DNA of 21,296 nucleotides from Pelotomaculum sp. UBA1371 (GCA_002305915.1 DBRJ01000021.1:61799-83094), one strand, 5' to 3'; positions 1 through 7,517 are shown, counted from the first letter of the stretch. Notes: generated by a model not told the origin, from the letters alone. Made by a program: numbers and translations.

Positions 1-533
1 CTGGTCCAGTTGTCCAAAAACCGCTTCAGGGATTTTTCTTTATCTTTATAGCTGCCGCCCACATGGGTGACCAGCCTGGCGGCTGGACCGAGGCCCATTG
101 TCTCCAGGAGCAGGCAGTGGTGCTCCAGGTCCTTTAGGGAGGACAGGAGGACTTCCTCCCTGGGTGAATTAATCAAAGTATAGTGATCTGGATGGAAGGA
201 GACCCTCATTTCGTTATCCTGTACAAAGCTGCCGATTGTCGCCAGTTCTTTTTTAAATTCATCAGCATAGTTCCAGCCGGAAAGCAGGGGGTGGGTGGCC
301 AGTGGTATTAGTTTTGAGGAAAAGCGGTATATTTTCACACCGGATGCCCTGTTATGGCGGAGCAGTCGCAGGGTGTTGGCCAGGTTTTCAGAGGCCGTCC
401 GGCACACCTTGCTTAAGGCTGCCCGGGGGTTTGTTTCCGCCAACCGGCTGTAGGTTTTAACTGTTACGTTTTTTGAAGGGGAGGCTTTTTCAAGGATAAC
501 CGACATGGCCACATAGCCGAACCTGATGTCCAT
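1..533 (-). CDS. uvsE: UV damage endonuclease UvsE (UVDE), 5' part only
   Basis: UvsE nicks DNA immediately 5' of UV photoproducts and other distortions, starting an excision pathway independent of UvrABC. It is a metal-dependent TIM-barrel enzyme of the cytoplasm. I translated this minus-strand gene by hand. It opens at ATG 533-531 with AGGGG 6 bases upstream and has 177 codons before running off the left edge. Family landmarks appear in order: RFGYVAMS near residue 4, an YRFSSKLIPLATHP block, SFHPDHY (metal-site His), a SLKDLEHH helix, and HVGGSYKDKEKS near the truncated end. The C-terminal metal ligands lie outside the window. Identity is confident from these blocks; length and integrity of the rest cannot be judged. 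A -10 element sits just upstream, so the gene probably has its own promoter. Confidence 0.9.
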   Translation of the reverse strand, partial: MDIRFGYVAMSVILEKASPSKNVTVKTYSRLAETNPRAALSKVCRTASENLANTLRLLRHNRASGVKIYRFSSKLIPLATHPLLSGWNYADEFKKELATIGSFVQDNEMRVSFHPDHYTLINSPREEVLLSSLKDLEHHCLLLETMGLGPAARLVTHVGGSYKDKEKSLKRFLDNWT

Positions 534-562
534 TTATTACCCCTGCAATTAAAATGCTTTTT

Positions 563-568
563 ATTATA
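563..568 (-). promoter_or_regulatory. Probable -10 element for uvsE
   Basis: On the minus strand TATAAT reads from 568 to 563, giving a start site near 556 and a leader of about 23 bases before the uvsE ATG. No good -35 hexamer lies at 16-18 bases, so this is a partial match only. Confidence 0.35.
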
Positions 569-653
569 CAAGAAACTTCAAAAACCACGTATGAATAAAC
601 TATGTGGAATGAATGATGTTTTTAGCATATCCAGTATGGTTTTAGGTAATGCT

Positions 654-818
654 TCATCTTTTTTTGAACCTGGAAAGCAGGTACGAGACCAGTACGGCCA
701 CTAAGACGCCGATCAACAACCCGGTGTTCTCATTCAAGCCCAGTTTAAAAGACCACAAATAGTAAACACCAACGGTGCAGAACACAGTAATCATCATGAA
801 CAAAAATCCATAACTCAT
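654..818 (-). CDS. 54-aa two-helix membrane protein, unknown function
   Basis: A short minus-strand reading frame, translated by hand: ATG at 818-816, TGA at 656-654. The product has two hydrophobic stretches, about residues 4-22 (FLFMMITVFCTVGVYYLW) and 33-48 (GLLIGVLVAVLVSYLL). A short polar turn containing LNENT separates them, and a basic tail RFKKR follows, so it should be a small helical hairpin in the membrane. CGGAG lies about 11 bases before the ATG, a slightly long spacing. The gene follows the 105-aa gene by 25 bases on the same strand, so the two are probably co-transcribed. I do not recognise a family. The membrane-protein pattern makes a chance ORF unlikely. Confidence 0.6.
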   Translation of the reverse strand: MSYGFLFMMITVFCTVGVYYLWSFKLGLNENTGLLIGVLVAVLVSYLLSRFKKR

Positions 819-843
819 CTTTTAATAAACTCCGGACTAATTT

Positions 844-1161
844 TTAAAGATGCTCGTTATCATCATAGGCTTCACTGATAATACAGGGGACAGAACCCGA
901 AACCAGGCGGCCGGTTGCTAAAACAACATAGATGAGTCTTCCTGCAGGGTTATCCATAATTAATTTGGGATCAATCCATACCCGCTCACATTTTTCCCTG
1001 TCGCAGCGGTTATAATCCGGGCAATGACCGCAGCAGATGGAACCGCAGGCTGAATTATCGTTGAAGTTGTCAGCGCACTTGGGGACGGATTCCTTTACCG
1101 GCCTGTAGATATTCAGACAATAATTGGCCCTCTCTGCAAGTGTCATTTCTGTAAAGACCAT
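844..1161 (-). CDS. 105-aa cysteine-rich protein, unknown function
   Basis: I do not recognise this protein. The middle third is dense in cysteine: CADNF, then CGSICCGHCPDY, then CDREKC, which gives eight cysteines and a histidine in roughly 30 residues. That looks like a site for zinc or an iron-sulfur cluster. The flanking parts are ordinary soluble sequence, with a hydrophobic C-terminal strand (LIYVVLATGRLV). The start ATG at 1161-1159 has AAGGGGG seven bases upstream. The 54-aa membrane protein gene follows directly on the same strand, so the two may act together. Whether the Cys cluster binds metal is inference only. Confidence 0.7.
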   Translation of the reverse strand: MVFTEMTLAERANYCLNIYRPVKESVPKCADNFNDNSACGSICCGHCPDYNRCDREKCERVWIDPKLIMDNPAGRLIYVVLATGRLVSGSVPCIISEAYDDNEHL

Positions 1162-1747
1162 ATTTTTACCCCCTTGGATATAGCTTATTTGAAATTAACT
1201 TTTGAATATTCTTACCGCCCCAAGCAAATTCCTTTTTATTTGTTAATTAACTTTCTTGCTCGCAGGGATGAGACTTTATTTTTCAAATATCGCAAACATT
1301 GAGGTAAAGGTTTATAATTAGAATGTTTTGGACAAATTTGTTTCTTTTATTTCGTAAAGCACTATGCGTGTATAGAGGTAGTTGTGTGTTGCAATTTGGC
1401 CGTAAATTACAACCTGCGGTAAAACAGCCTGTTCTTTGTGTTTTAGAGCCCCGCCTTTGTTTTTAGGCTTTTAACCGTTGCTGCCGGGCCAAGATCGCAT
1501 ACAATAGGTACTAAACTATTCTGCGTTAATAATCTGGATAACATGTTGATACAGACTAGAGTATTTATATAATTAAACCCTTATTTTCTTTAAGTTGTCG
1601 GCTTACTTGAATAGGAGTGATTTTTGTTTTGGAATTACTCTGTCACAGTTTTTTAAAATAAGTTATGCTCTTATTGAGATCCAGGTTTGACAAATGATGC
1701 AACTTTGTTTATAATCTATCAAGAATCCAAAAATAGGGGTGTGAGAA
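1162..1747. other. AT-rich intergenic stretch between divergent genes
   Basis: About 590 bases separate the minus-strand Cys-rich gene from the plus-strand gene at 1748. No convincing reading frame was found on either strand. The stretch is clearly more AT-rich than the surrounding genes. Apart from the consensus promoter at 1687-1715 and weak T-rich runs (for example near 1460-1475) I see no repeat, RNA or operator that I can support. Confidence 0.5.
1687..1715 (+). promoter_or_regulatory. Consensus sigma-A promoter for the gene at 1748
   Basis: TTGACA (1687-1692), a 17-base spacer and TATAAT (1710-1715) match the vegetative consensus at all twelve positions with ideal spacing. The predicted start near 1722 leaves a leader of about 26 bases with AGGGGTG before the ATG at 1748. 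Confidence 0.85.
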
Positions 1748-2077
1748 ATGGCATTTGAAGTTTATAAACCGCGTGGTGAAAGAATACCCAAGTTACCCTT
1801 GATAACGATTTCAAAGAATTCCATAGTGTTAAACAAACATGCCCGTGAAAAATTAAATGTGGACAAGGTCGAACTGGCCTATGACCGGGAAACTAACACA
1901 ATCCGGATAAAAGCCACAGAAGACGGGCAGAACATCAAAAAAACAAAGGTTTTTAGCAGGGGTTTTTTCAATCACTTCAATATTGTTGCCAAAGGTAAGT
2001 ATCATGCAAAATATGACGAAAAAGAAAATTGTTTATATGTAGATTTGAATCATGATCAGGTTATCCAGAACCAGTAG
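1748..2077 (+). CDS. 109-aa conserved-looking protein, unknown function
   Basis: A basic, soluble 109-aa protein with no signal peptide or membrane segment. It starts at ATG 1748 with AGGGGTG 6-7 bases upstream. The pattern suggests two beta-rich units. Residues 18-57 (ITISKNSIVLNKHAREKLN followed by VELAYDRETNTIRIKA) have the strand-helix-strand feel of small AbrB/SpoVT-like or phage-type regulators. Residues 66-102 form a second aromatic and basic unit (KVFSRGFFNHFNI, then YHAKYDEKENCLYVDL). I cannot assign a family with confidence. It is a single-gene unit, with its own consensus promoter and a strong terminator at 2294-2326. Its base composition is more AT-rich than thrC or uvsE, which may mean a different origin. 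Confidence 0.75.
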   Translation: MAFEVYKPRGERIPKLPLITISKNSIVLNKHAREKLNVDKVELAYDRETNTIRIKATEDGQNIKKTKVFSRGFFNHFNIVAKGKYHAKYDEKENCLYVDLNHDQVIQNQ

Positions 2078-2293
2078 TAGGATTGAGGGGTTGTTAATAT
2101 AAGGGTTTTGCAAGTGATTTATTGGATTCTTTATAACCTTCTCTTGAAATCGTTGCTGATAGCGCAACATTATTAGGTATGCCGTTTATTTGCTGCCCAA
2201 AGATCTGAACACATCTTTTTTCTATAGAGTAACTAACCTGAGGGGGCAGGTTATCCCAGATCTTTTAACGTGCAGTTGCAGTTAATAAAACAT

Positions 2294-2326
2294 AACCCGG
2301 CCGGCATTAATGCCGCCCGGGTTTTT
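2294..2326. terminator. Strong intrinsic terminator, probably bidirectional
   Basis: AACCCGG (2294-2300) pairs with CCGGGTT (2317-2323), and between them CGGCATTAATGCCG (2302-2315) is a perfect palindrome. The combined stem has one internal C/C mismatch. TTTTT (2322-2326) follows on the plus strand. On the minus strand the arm is followed by a T-rich stretch, so it can also end thrC transcripts. A second small hairpin, AACCTG/CAGGTT at 2235-2252, lies upstream without a T tract. Confidence 0.85.
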
Positions 2327-2389
2327 GATTGAAAGCACAAATATTGTAGAATTCAATACTTAAAAATCGCACCGGGTACATTTATTAAG

Positions 2390-3892
2390 TTATTGGGGGC
2401 TCAGGATGCTTTGAACGGATTTGCGCATCTGTTCTTTGGAGGTGACTTCCCCGTGCCGCACCTGCTTTGTGTTCAGATCCTTGAGTCCTGCGGGTATCTC
2501 CAGGTTGCTGGCAGCGGACAGGGCCTCCAGGAGTTTAAACTCGTCCTTATCCCTCACAGCGTCTTCCCCCAGGATGGCCCTGGCCACGCTGGCATTGAAT
2601 TTAAAGGGACTGGCTGTGGATGCTACGATTGTTCCGGTTGCGTCACCTGTTGCGGCAGTGTATTTGTCGTAAACGCACAGGCCTACGGCTGTGTGGGGAT
2701 CCAGCAGGTAGCCGTAACGTTTATAAACGGAGCGTATGGTCGCCGTAGTTTCGGAGTCATCTGCAAAATCCGACCAGAAAACTTCTTTGATCCGTTTATG
2801 GGTTGTTTCGTCAATACGGTAAGCTCCTATCCGGCTCAGATTGGTCATCCACTCCCGGACACGTCCGGCGTCGCTCCCTGAAAGATGGTAAAGGAGACGC
2901 TCCAGGTTGCTGGAGATGAGGATGTCCATGGAGGGGGAAATGGTTTTTTGAAAAAGCCGGCGCCGGTCATAAAGGCCCGTACGGATAAAGTCTGCCAGGA
3001 CGTTATTGGTGTTGGCGGCGCAAATCAGCCTTTTAACAGGCAACCCCATTTCCCTGGCGTAATAGGCTGCCAGGATGTTTCCAAAGTTGCCGGTGGGCAC
3101 AACAAAATTTATCCCTTCACCCGGTTTAATTACACTTTGCGAAACCAGGTCCAGGTAGGCCGAAAAATAGTAGACGATCTGAGGTACGAGCCTGCCCCAG
3201 TTGATTGAATTGGCTGAGGATAGGGTGAACTTTTTAACTTGCAGTTCCCTGTTGAACAGTTTGTCTCCGAAAATTTCTTTAACCCCGGTCTGAGCGTCGT
3301 CAAAATTGCCCCGGACTGCTACTACCGCGACGTTATTGCCTTCCTGGGTAATCATCTGCAGTTTTTGCATCTTGCTGACGCCCTGTTCAGGATAAAACAC
3401 GATGATTCTGGTCCCCGGGACGTTTTTAAAGCCTTCCAGGGCGGCCTTTCCGGTGTCTCCGGAGGTGGCCACCAGGATTACAATTGTCGCTTCTTCTCCG
3501 GTTTTAGCTGCTGCCCTTGTGAGAAGGTGGGGCAGGATTTGCAGGGCCAGATCCTTAAAGGCGCTGGTCGGGCCATGCCACAGTTCCAGGACATGCAGCG
3601 AGTCTTCCAGTTTATGCAGGGGTGCAATTTCCGGTGCGTCAAACCGGCCGGTGCTGTAAGCAAGGGATACGCATTCCGTAATCTCTTCCAGCGTGAAGTC
3701 CGTGAGGTATTCTTTTAAGATACGGACGGCTTTTCCCCGGTAGTCAAGCCCGGCCCATTCCCTGAGCTGGTCTGGCGAAACCCTGACCTCTTCGCTGGGC
3801 ACAAACAGTCCCCCATCCGGAGCTATACCCATTTTGATGGCTTCTGCTGAAGATACCTGTCTGTATTGTCCCCTGGTGCTTTTGTACAACAT
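2390..3892 (-). CDS. thrC: Threonine synthase
   Basis: ThrC converts O-phospho-L-homoserine to L-threonine with pyridoxal phosphate, the last step of threonine synthesis in the cytoplasm. The 500-aa length fits the long (ThrC type 2) branch. Visible landmarks: an N-terminal PDGGLFVP block, the PLP-lysine motif HGPTSAFKDLALQ (Lys about residue 113), ATSGDTGKAALEGF, the SSANSINWGRLVPQIVYYF segment, and the cofactor-phosphate loop VPTGNFGN. The frame can be read back to a GTG at 3901, but that codon overlaps the GGAG ribosome site (3904-3901). ATG 3892-3890 lies 8 bases from GGAG and gives the natural N-terminus MLYKSTRGQ, so I chose it. It stands alone between genes on the other strand and shares the terminator at 2294-2326. 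No other hom or thrB gene is present. Confidence 0.96.
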   Translation of the reverse strand: MLYKSTRGQYRQVSSAEAIKMGIAPDGGLFVPSEEVRVSPDQLREWAGLDYRGKAVRILKEYLTDFTLEEITECVSLAYSTGRFDAPEIAPLHKLEDSLHVLELWHGPTSAFKDLALQILPHLLTRAAAKTGEEATIVILVATSGDTGKAALEGFKNVPGTRIIVFYPEQGVSKMQKLQMITQEGNNVAVVAVRGNFDDAQTGVKEIFGDKLFNRELQVKKFTLSSANSINWGRLVPQIVYYFSAYLDLVSQSVIKPGEGINFVVPTGNFGNILAAYYAREMGLPVKRLICAANTNNVLADFIRTGLYDRRRLFQKTISPSMDILISSNLERLLYHLSGSDAGRVREWMTNLSRIGAYRIDETTHKRIKEVFWSDFADDSETTATIRSVYKRYGYLLDPHTAVGLCVYDKYTAATGDATGTIVASTASPFKFNASVARAILGEDAVRDKDEFKLLEALSAASNLEIPAGLKDLNTKQVRHGEVTSKEQMRKSVQSILSPQ

Positions 3893-4201
3893 TTTCATCA
3901 CTCCGTAAAATTATCTGCCGGACACACACCGGCTCTCAAAAGGAACGTGATCTCATTTTCTGGAGGTGTCCGAAAGACAGCATATATATCTACTATTAAA
4001 CAACAAAGCTTTGCCGGATGTAAAGAGAAAAGGCCCTCAATCAATATTCCTGCGGCTTTTTTTATTTTTGGGGGCTCCCTGGACAAATTTTGTGATTTGT
4101 CCTTTCATTATCTTGGCAAGGTTATTCAGTTTTACGTTAAATTCCGTTACAAATGGTTAAATTATAGTGTAGATACAAGGAAAGGCTGGTTAGTTACTAA
4201 G
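3893..4201. other. Divergent intergenic region, thrC to membrane nuclease-like gene
   Basis: Around 310 bases between two divergent starts. The plus-strand reading frame is open through here back to 3866 but lacks a good start and reads as low-quality protein. I see GCCGG/CCGGC (3917-3921 and 3929-3933), and a 7-base inverted repeat CGGACAC (3919-3925)/GTGTCCG (3966-3972) that could be an operator. No clear promoter pair is visible for either gene. Confidence 0.4.
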
Positions 4202-5251
4202 ATGAGAGCAAGGAAACATTTTAGTTTTAGAGGCCGGAATTTTAAGTTGAGTTTTTCAAAATGGCAAGAGCGTCTGCGTAAGAGATCGCCCCTGCGCTAC
4301 TTTCTGAAGCCTAAAGAAGACAGCCGGTCCTCTTTTGGTAAAAGGGTCGACGTTTTGGTGGGGAGTTTCCTGATCTGGCTGGCAAGCTTTCTTGTGCTCT
4401 CCAGTTTGACAAACCGGCCGGCAGCCTCATTGGCTCTTTCCCTGCCCCTGCTGGTTATTGAAGTTCTGGTTTTGCAAAGGTACCGCTCCTTGCGGGAGAG
4501 GAGGTTCCGGCTTGAGCAAAGGCTTTATCATGCCGGGCAAAAGTTCTTGGGTGAAGTCAGTAAGATGGACCCTCAAAGGGAGTTTTGTCCCTATCTTCGG
4601 GATCTTCTGGCAAAACTGCCCGGGTTTGAGGAAGTGAGGCTCAAAGGGGAGAAGGACCAGAAGGGCGGTCAAGGGAACCAGGGAATTGATCTGGAAGGAG
4701 TATATCAAGGCTCGCGGGTTGCCGTCCGCTGTGTCCTTCAGGAAGGAGACAAAAAAGTACTTCCCGATGATATCAGGGATTTTGCCCGGGCGCTTCAGCA
4801 GAGTGAATATCGACACGGTCTTTTTATAACAACTGGTGAATTTGATACCGGTGTATTCAGCGTATTGAAAGAGTCAGCGCGTAAAGGTGTACAAATTAAG
4901 CCCGTCAATAAGTACCGATTGATGGACCTGGCCCGCCGGGCCGGCACCGGTGTCTTCCAGGAGGACGGGTTTGCCGGGGGGGCTAAAGCACTGACTGCAA
5001 CGGGCAGGCGGACAGCTGTCCTGACTGCCCTGCGTGATACAGCTTTCGGCTCCCGGAAGAGAGCTAAAAGCTACTTTTTATACGGACTACTGCTTTTCGC
5101 AGGTTATCTCGTTTTAAAAAGCAGCACGGCGCTAAGCCTGATTTACCTTTTTTTTGCCGTGCTGAACTTTGGCTTCAGCGCGTACAGCCTTTTGTTCGGC
5201 AGTCAACTGGAGGAAATCGACCCCCTGGAGGGGCTCGGTCAAAAGAAATAA
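4202..5251 (+). CDS. Membrane protein with a degenerate Mrr-type restriction-endonuclease domain
   Basis: A 349-aa protein starting at ATG 4202; the frame is open farther upstream, but this is the first in-frame ATG before the membrane segments, with only a weak purine-rich site before it. Layout: a basic N-terminus, two membrane helices (about 50-70 and 72-92), a charged coiled segment (RYRSLRERRFRLEQRL), a soluble domain (about 120-265), and two C-terminal helices (about 293-335). The soluble domain resembles the Mrr_cat (PD-(D/E)XK) fold: GIDLEG with the first Asp, a strand AVRCVLQ where Mrr proteins carry QxK, and the late block GLFITTGEFDTGV. The usual Gln and Lys are Arg and Val here, so DNA cleavage looks unlikely. 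It may bind DNA or nucleotides at the membrane. Role unknown. Confidence 0.75.
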   Translation: MRARKHFSFRGRNFKLSFSKWQERLRKRSPLRYFLKPKEDSRSSFGKRVDVLVGSFLIWLASFLVLSSLTNRPAASLALSLPLLVIEVLVLQRYRSLRERRFRLEQRLYHAGQKFLGEVSKMDPQREFCPYLRDLLAKLPGFEEVRLKGEKDQKGGQGNQGIDLEGVYQGSRVAVRCVLQEGDKKVLPDDIRDFARALQQSEYRHGLFITTGEFDTGVFSVLKESARKGVQIKPVNKYRLMDLARRAGTGVFQEDGFAGGAKALTATGRRTAVLTALRDTAFGSRKRAKSYFLYGLLLFAGYLVLKSSTALSLIYLFFAVLNFGFSAYSLLFGSQLEEIDPLEGLGQKK

Positions 5252-5261
5252 ACGGCTTGAT

Positions 5262-5296
5262 CCTGCCGGCTCAACTACCAGGCCGGCGGGGTATTT
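5262..5296. terminator. Possible terminator between convergent genes
   Basis: CCTGCCGG (5262-5269) pairs with CCGGCGGG (5283-5290) at seven of eight positions around a 13-base loop, followed by GTATTTT. It spans the stop codon of the convergent deacetylase gene. The T tract is interrupted, so strength is uncertain. Confidence 0.4.
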
Positions 5297-6096
5297 TCAT
5301 CAACAACGGCGAAGGTGTAGTTTCGGTCCATAAGAAATTCGATAATCTCAGGGAGAGCAGCCACACCACTTTCCCGACTGCGGATGTAATTGGCTAACGC
5401 GCTGCCCGGAGCTGCTCCGTTGCGATTAATCTCCGTGCCGTCGTGCATGAGCACAATTGGGGTTTTTTCGAAGCTTTCAATCTGCATAATTCCCTTTTGA
5501 ACATTCTCTATAATTTGCTCCCTGCTAACTCCTTTGGGATCAGTATCGGCGCTGGCTACGTTCCAGCTGATGGAAACATACCCGTGTTGTTTTAAAAGTT
5601 TAAATGTTTCTTTGTTCAGTTTGGACGGACCGCCGGGTGCCCGGAATATTTTAACGCCCCTCCCGGTAATCCCGGCTATGGACTCGTTGCAGCTTTCCAG
5701 TTCTTCCAGAAAAGCCTCCGGGCTTTTGTAAACTCTATTATAGTCATGGCTATAGGAATGGTTGATGATCCCGTGTCCCTCATCCACGATTCTTTGGAGG
5801 ACATCCGGGTTTTTATCTATGTTGACACCCAGGACGGCAAAACTTGCTTTAATCCCGTAATCATTTAAGATGTCTAAAATCTGCCCGGTATAATATGAAT
5901 TGGGGCCGTCGTCAAAGGTTAGATAAACTTTCTTCAAAGGTTCCGGCGGGATTGCAGTTTCCTGCTCAACCACCGGCGCAGCTTCGGCCAGGGCCAGCGG
6001 TTCACCGGGAGGCGAAAGGGGGGTGGGGGGTGCTGTGTTGCAGCCGGTCATGAGGAGGATGTTCAGCAAAAGAAGCATGGCGTATTTGTAAAGCAT
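5275..6096 (-). CDS. Polysaccharide deacetylase lipoprotein (CE4/NodB family)
   Basis: A predicted surface lipoprotein of 273 aa that should remove N- or O-acetyl groups from peptidoglycan or another cell-surface glycan. The N-terminus is a lipoprotein signal: basic start, leucine-rich core, then LMTGC with Cys19 as the lipidated residue, followed by a Pro-rich linker to about residue 55. All CE4 motifs are visible: TFDDGP (60-65, catalytic base and metal Asp), HSYSH (113-117, metal His pair), RAPGGPS (152-158), the ISWNVASADTDP block (176-187), and LMHDG (His218). The length is normal for a NodB-domain lipoprotein. AAAGGA lies about 10 bases before the ATG, behind a good minus-strand promoter. 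It is a single gene, so its target glycan cannot be told from neighbours. Confidence 0.93.
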   Translation of the reverse strand: MLYKYAMLLLLNILLMTGCNTAPPTPLSPPGEPLALAEAAPVVEQETAIPPEPLKKVYLTFDDGPNSYYTGQILDILNDYGIKASFAVLGVNIDKNPDVLQRIVDEGHGIINHSYSHDYNRVYKSPEAFLEELESCNESIAGITGRGVKIFRAPGGPSKLNKETFKLLKQHGYVSISWNVASADTDPKGVSREQIIENVQKGIMQIESFEKTPIVLMHDGTEINRNGAAPGSALANYIRSRESGVAALPEIIEFLMDRNYTFAVVDENTPPAW

Positions 6097-6128
6097 CAGG
6101 AGGGATTCCTTTCATTCAGTATATCTAT

Positions 6129-6157
6129 ACTATAAACGTTGTCGAATAACCATGCAA
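6129..6157 (-). promoter_or_regulatory. Sigma-A promoter for the deacetylase gene
   Basis: On the minus strand TTGCAT (6157-6152), a 17-base spacer, then TATAGT (6134-6129). The predicted start near 6122 gives a leader of about 25 bases before the ATG at 6096. Confidence 0.6.
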
Positions 6158-6340
6158 TTGGTCAGTTAAGCAGTTATTGAGAAATTTTCCACGAAAGACA
6201 GTGAAAACTGGAAACTCCATCAATTTTTGGATGTGATCTGTTTCCATCCAGATAAAACCACTATTTCATGGTAGCCACTCTATGCTTACCGGCAGGCCGG
6301 AGTATATCCACTCGGTGCTGTTGTGCAGCCCGGCTGGCCG

Positions 6341-6377
6341 CCGTTAAGAAACATCAGTCTGTAATGTGTCCTAACGG
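6341..6377. repeat. 14-bp imperfect inverted repeat
   Basis: CCGTTAAGAAACAT (6341-6354) and ATGTGTCCTAACGG (6364-6377) pair at 12 of 14 positions around a 9-base loop. No T tract follows at once. It could be an operator, or an RNA hairpin in the leader of the remnant gene beginning near 6445. Confidence 0.5.
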
Positions 6378-6444
6378 CTGGACAGGGTTTTCATTACGAT
6401 ACTGGAAAAGCCCTTTTCTGTATAAAATACAAGCAGGAGGTTAA

Positions 6445-6681
6445 AACAGGGTTTTTCGACATGATCATTATGAACCGGATAAAGTTCTGGAGGAAGCAGC
6501 TCGGCCTCTTAAGAAAGCAAATTTGCCAGTTTGACCGGCTATTCCTCCTGGATCCTGGAAAGGCGGGAAAGAGCAAAAAGCCCAGCCCACGCTGGAAGTA
6601 TTTTGCCCATCGGGGAAAGGCTGGAAAACCCTGTATTCCGGGATTGCCCTGGATGATCTTCTGGATTACATTGAGGACTAA
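6445..6681 (+). pseudogene. Possible decayed small gene ending in a terminator
   Basis: A GCAGGAGG ribosome site (6434-6441) is followed by no ATG, GTG or TTG at a workable distance. In one frame the stretch reads like protein: DKVLEEAARPLKKANLPV, an in-frame TGA at 6532-6534, then TLEVFCPSGKGWKTLYSG and IALDDLLDYIED with TAA at 6679-6681. A perfect terminator follows within 10 bases. A competing frame (ATG 6461 to TAG 6688, 75 aa, very rich in Lys, Trp and Pro) is open but reads less like protein and lies 19 bases from the ribosome site. The simplest reading is a short gene of about 75 codons that has lost its start and gained a stop. I do not recognise its family. A short expressed ORF in the other frame cannot be excluded. 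Confidence 0.4.
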
Positions 6682-6690
6682 GCTTTAGCT

Positions 6691-6724
6691 CAAGTCCCGG
6701 CACTTTGACCGGGACTTGTCTTTG
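6691..6724 (+). terminator. Intrinsic terminator after the remnant gene
   Basis: CAAGTCCCGG (6691-6700) and CCGGGACTTG (6709-6718) form a perfect 10-bp stem around an 8-base loop, followed by TCTTTG. The downstream arm overlaps the -35 of the next promoter. Confidence 0.75.
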
Positions 6725-6745
6725 ACCTTTATTCAAGCGTATAAT
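6716..6745 (+). promoter_or_regulatory. Sigma-A promoter for the PP-loop gene
   Basis: TTGTCT (6716-6721), an 18-base spacer and TATAAT (6740-6745). The predicted start near 6752 leaves a leader of roughly 19 bases with AAGGAG before ATG 6771. A closer TTGACC (6722-6727) is only 12 bases from the -10 and was not preferred. Confidence 0.6.
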
Positions 6746-6770
6746 TTAAGAAGGCAAAAGGAGTTAATTT

Positions 6771-7517
6771 ATGGTTAAAGACTTTCGCAAAGGGTTTCTC
6801 GGCCGGATTAAAAAAGCCATAACCGACTACGGTATGATTGTTGAAGGAGACAGGGTGGCGGTGGGAATGTCCGGTGGGAAGGACAGCACGTCCCTGCTGC
6901 ATGCCCTGGCCCTAATCAGCCGCTCGGTGCCGGTCAAGTTCGGGTTGGAAGCGGTATATATTGATCTGGGCTGGCCTGTGGACGTGCCTCTACTGGAGGA
7001 TTTCTGCCGTTCCAGGGAGGTGGACTTCCATGTGGTGAAAACCAGTATTGCTGAAATCGTTTTTCAAGCCAGGGGGGGCAAAAATCCATGTGCCATTTGT
7101 GCCCACCTGCGCCGGGGAGCTTTCCACAACAAGGCCCTGGAACTGGGATGCGGCAAGGTCGCCCTGGGGCACCACCTGGATGATGTTATTGAAACATTTT
7201 TTATGAGCCTCTTTTATACCGGACAGCTGCGAACTTTTGCCCCAGCGACGTATTTAGACCGCAGCGGCCTGACCATGATCAGACCCCTGATCTATGTTTC
7301 AGCGGAAGAAATCCGGGCCTGGGTGGAACTGGAAAAGCTGCCGGCCCTGCCGAACCCCTGCCCGGCCAGCGGGCATACCAAGAGGGAAGAGGCCAGGGAA
7401 CTGGTAACCGGACTGCTGGAGCGGCACCCTGATTTGCGGTCGCGCTTTTTAAACGCCCTGCAGACCTTCGACCGGCGTAATTTGTGGCCGGAAATCCAGC
7501 CTAAAAACAAATCGTGA
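6771..7517 (+). CDS. ttcA: TtcA-family PP-loop ATPase (tRNA 2-thiocytidine synthase-like)
   Basis: A cytoplasmic 248-aa enzyme of the PP-loop ATP pyrophosphatase superfamily, TtcA branch. TtcA adenylates C32 of certain tRNAs and replaces its oxygen with sulfur using a labile iron-sulfur cluster. Visible: the ATP loop SGGKDS (residues 34-39), CAIC (Cys107 and Cys110) followed by HLRRGAF, the LGHHLDD block (132-138), MIRPLIYVSAEEI, and a third cysteine in NPCPASGHTKR (Cys197). Two cysteines plus a distant third is the TtcA cluster pattern; spacing to the third is slightly shorter than in E. coli TtcA. AAGGAG lies 8 bases before ATG 6771. Firmicute members of this branch are often uncharacterised, so the exact tRNA substrate is inference. 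The sirtuin gene follows after 113 bases and could be co-transcribed. Confidence 0.85.
   Translation: MVKDFRKGFLGRIKKAITDYGMIVEGDRVAVGMSGGKDSTSLLHALALISRSVPVKFGLEAVYIDLGWPVDVPLLEDFCRSREVDFHVVKTSIAEIVFQARGGKNPCAICAHLRRGAFHNKALELGCGKVALGHHLDDVIETFFMSLFYTGQLRTFAPATYLDRSGLTMIRPLIYVSAEEIRAWVELEKLPALPNPCPASGHTKREEARELVTGLLERHPDLRSRFLNALQTFDRRNLWPEIQPKNKS

Noticed and set aside
3866..4201. Upstream extension of the membrane nuclease-like gene to 3866
   Set aside because: It would overlap the thrC start and adds 112 poorly protein-like residues; no ribosome site supports it.
6532..6534. TGA read as selenocysteine in the remnant gene
   Set aside because: No legal start codon, no recognisable selenoprotein family and no obvious SECIS-like hairpin at the right distance; decay is simpler.
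6722..6745. TTGACC as the -35 of the PP-loop gene promoter
   Set aside because: Only 12 bases from the TATAAT; TTGTCT at 6716 gives an acceptable 18-base spacing.
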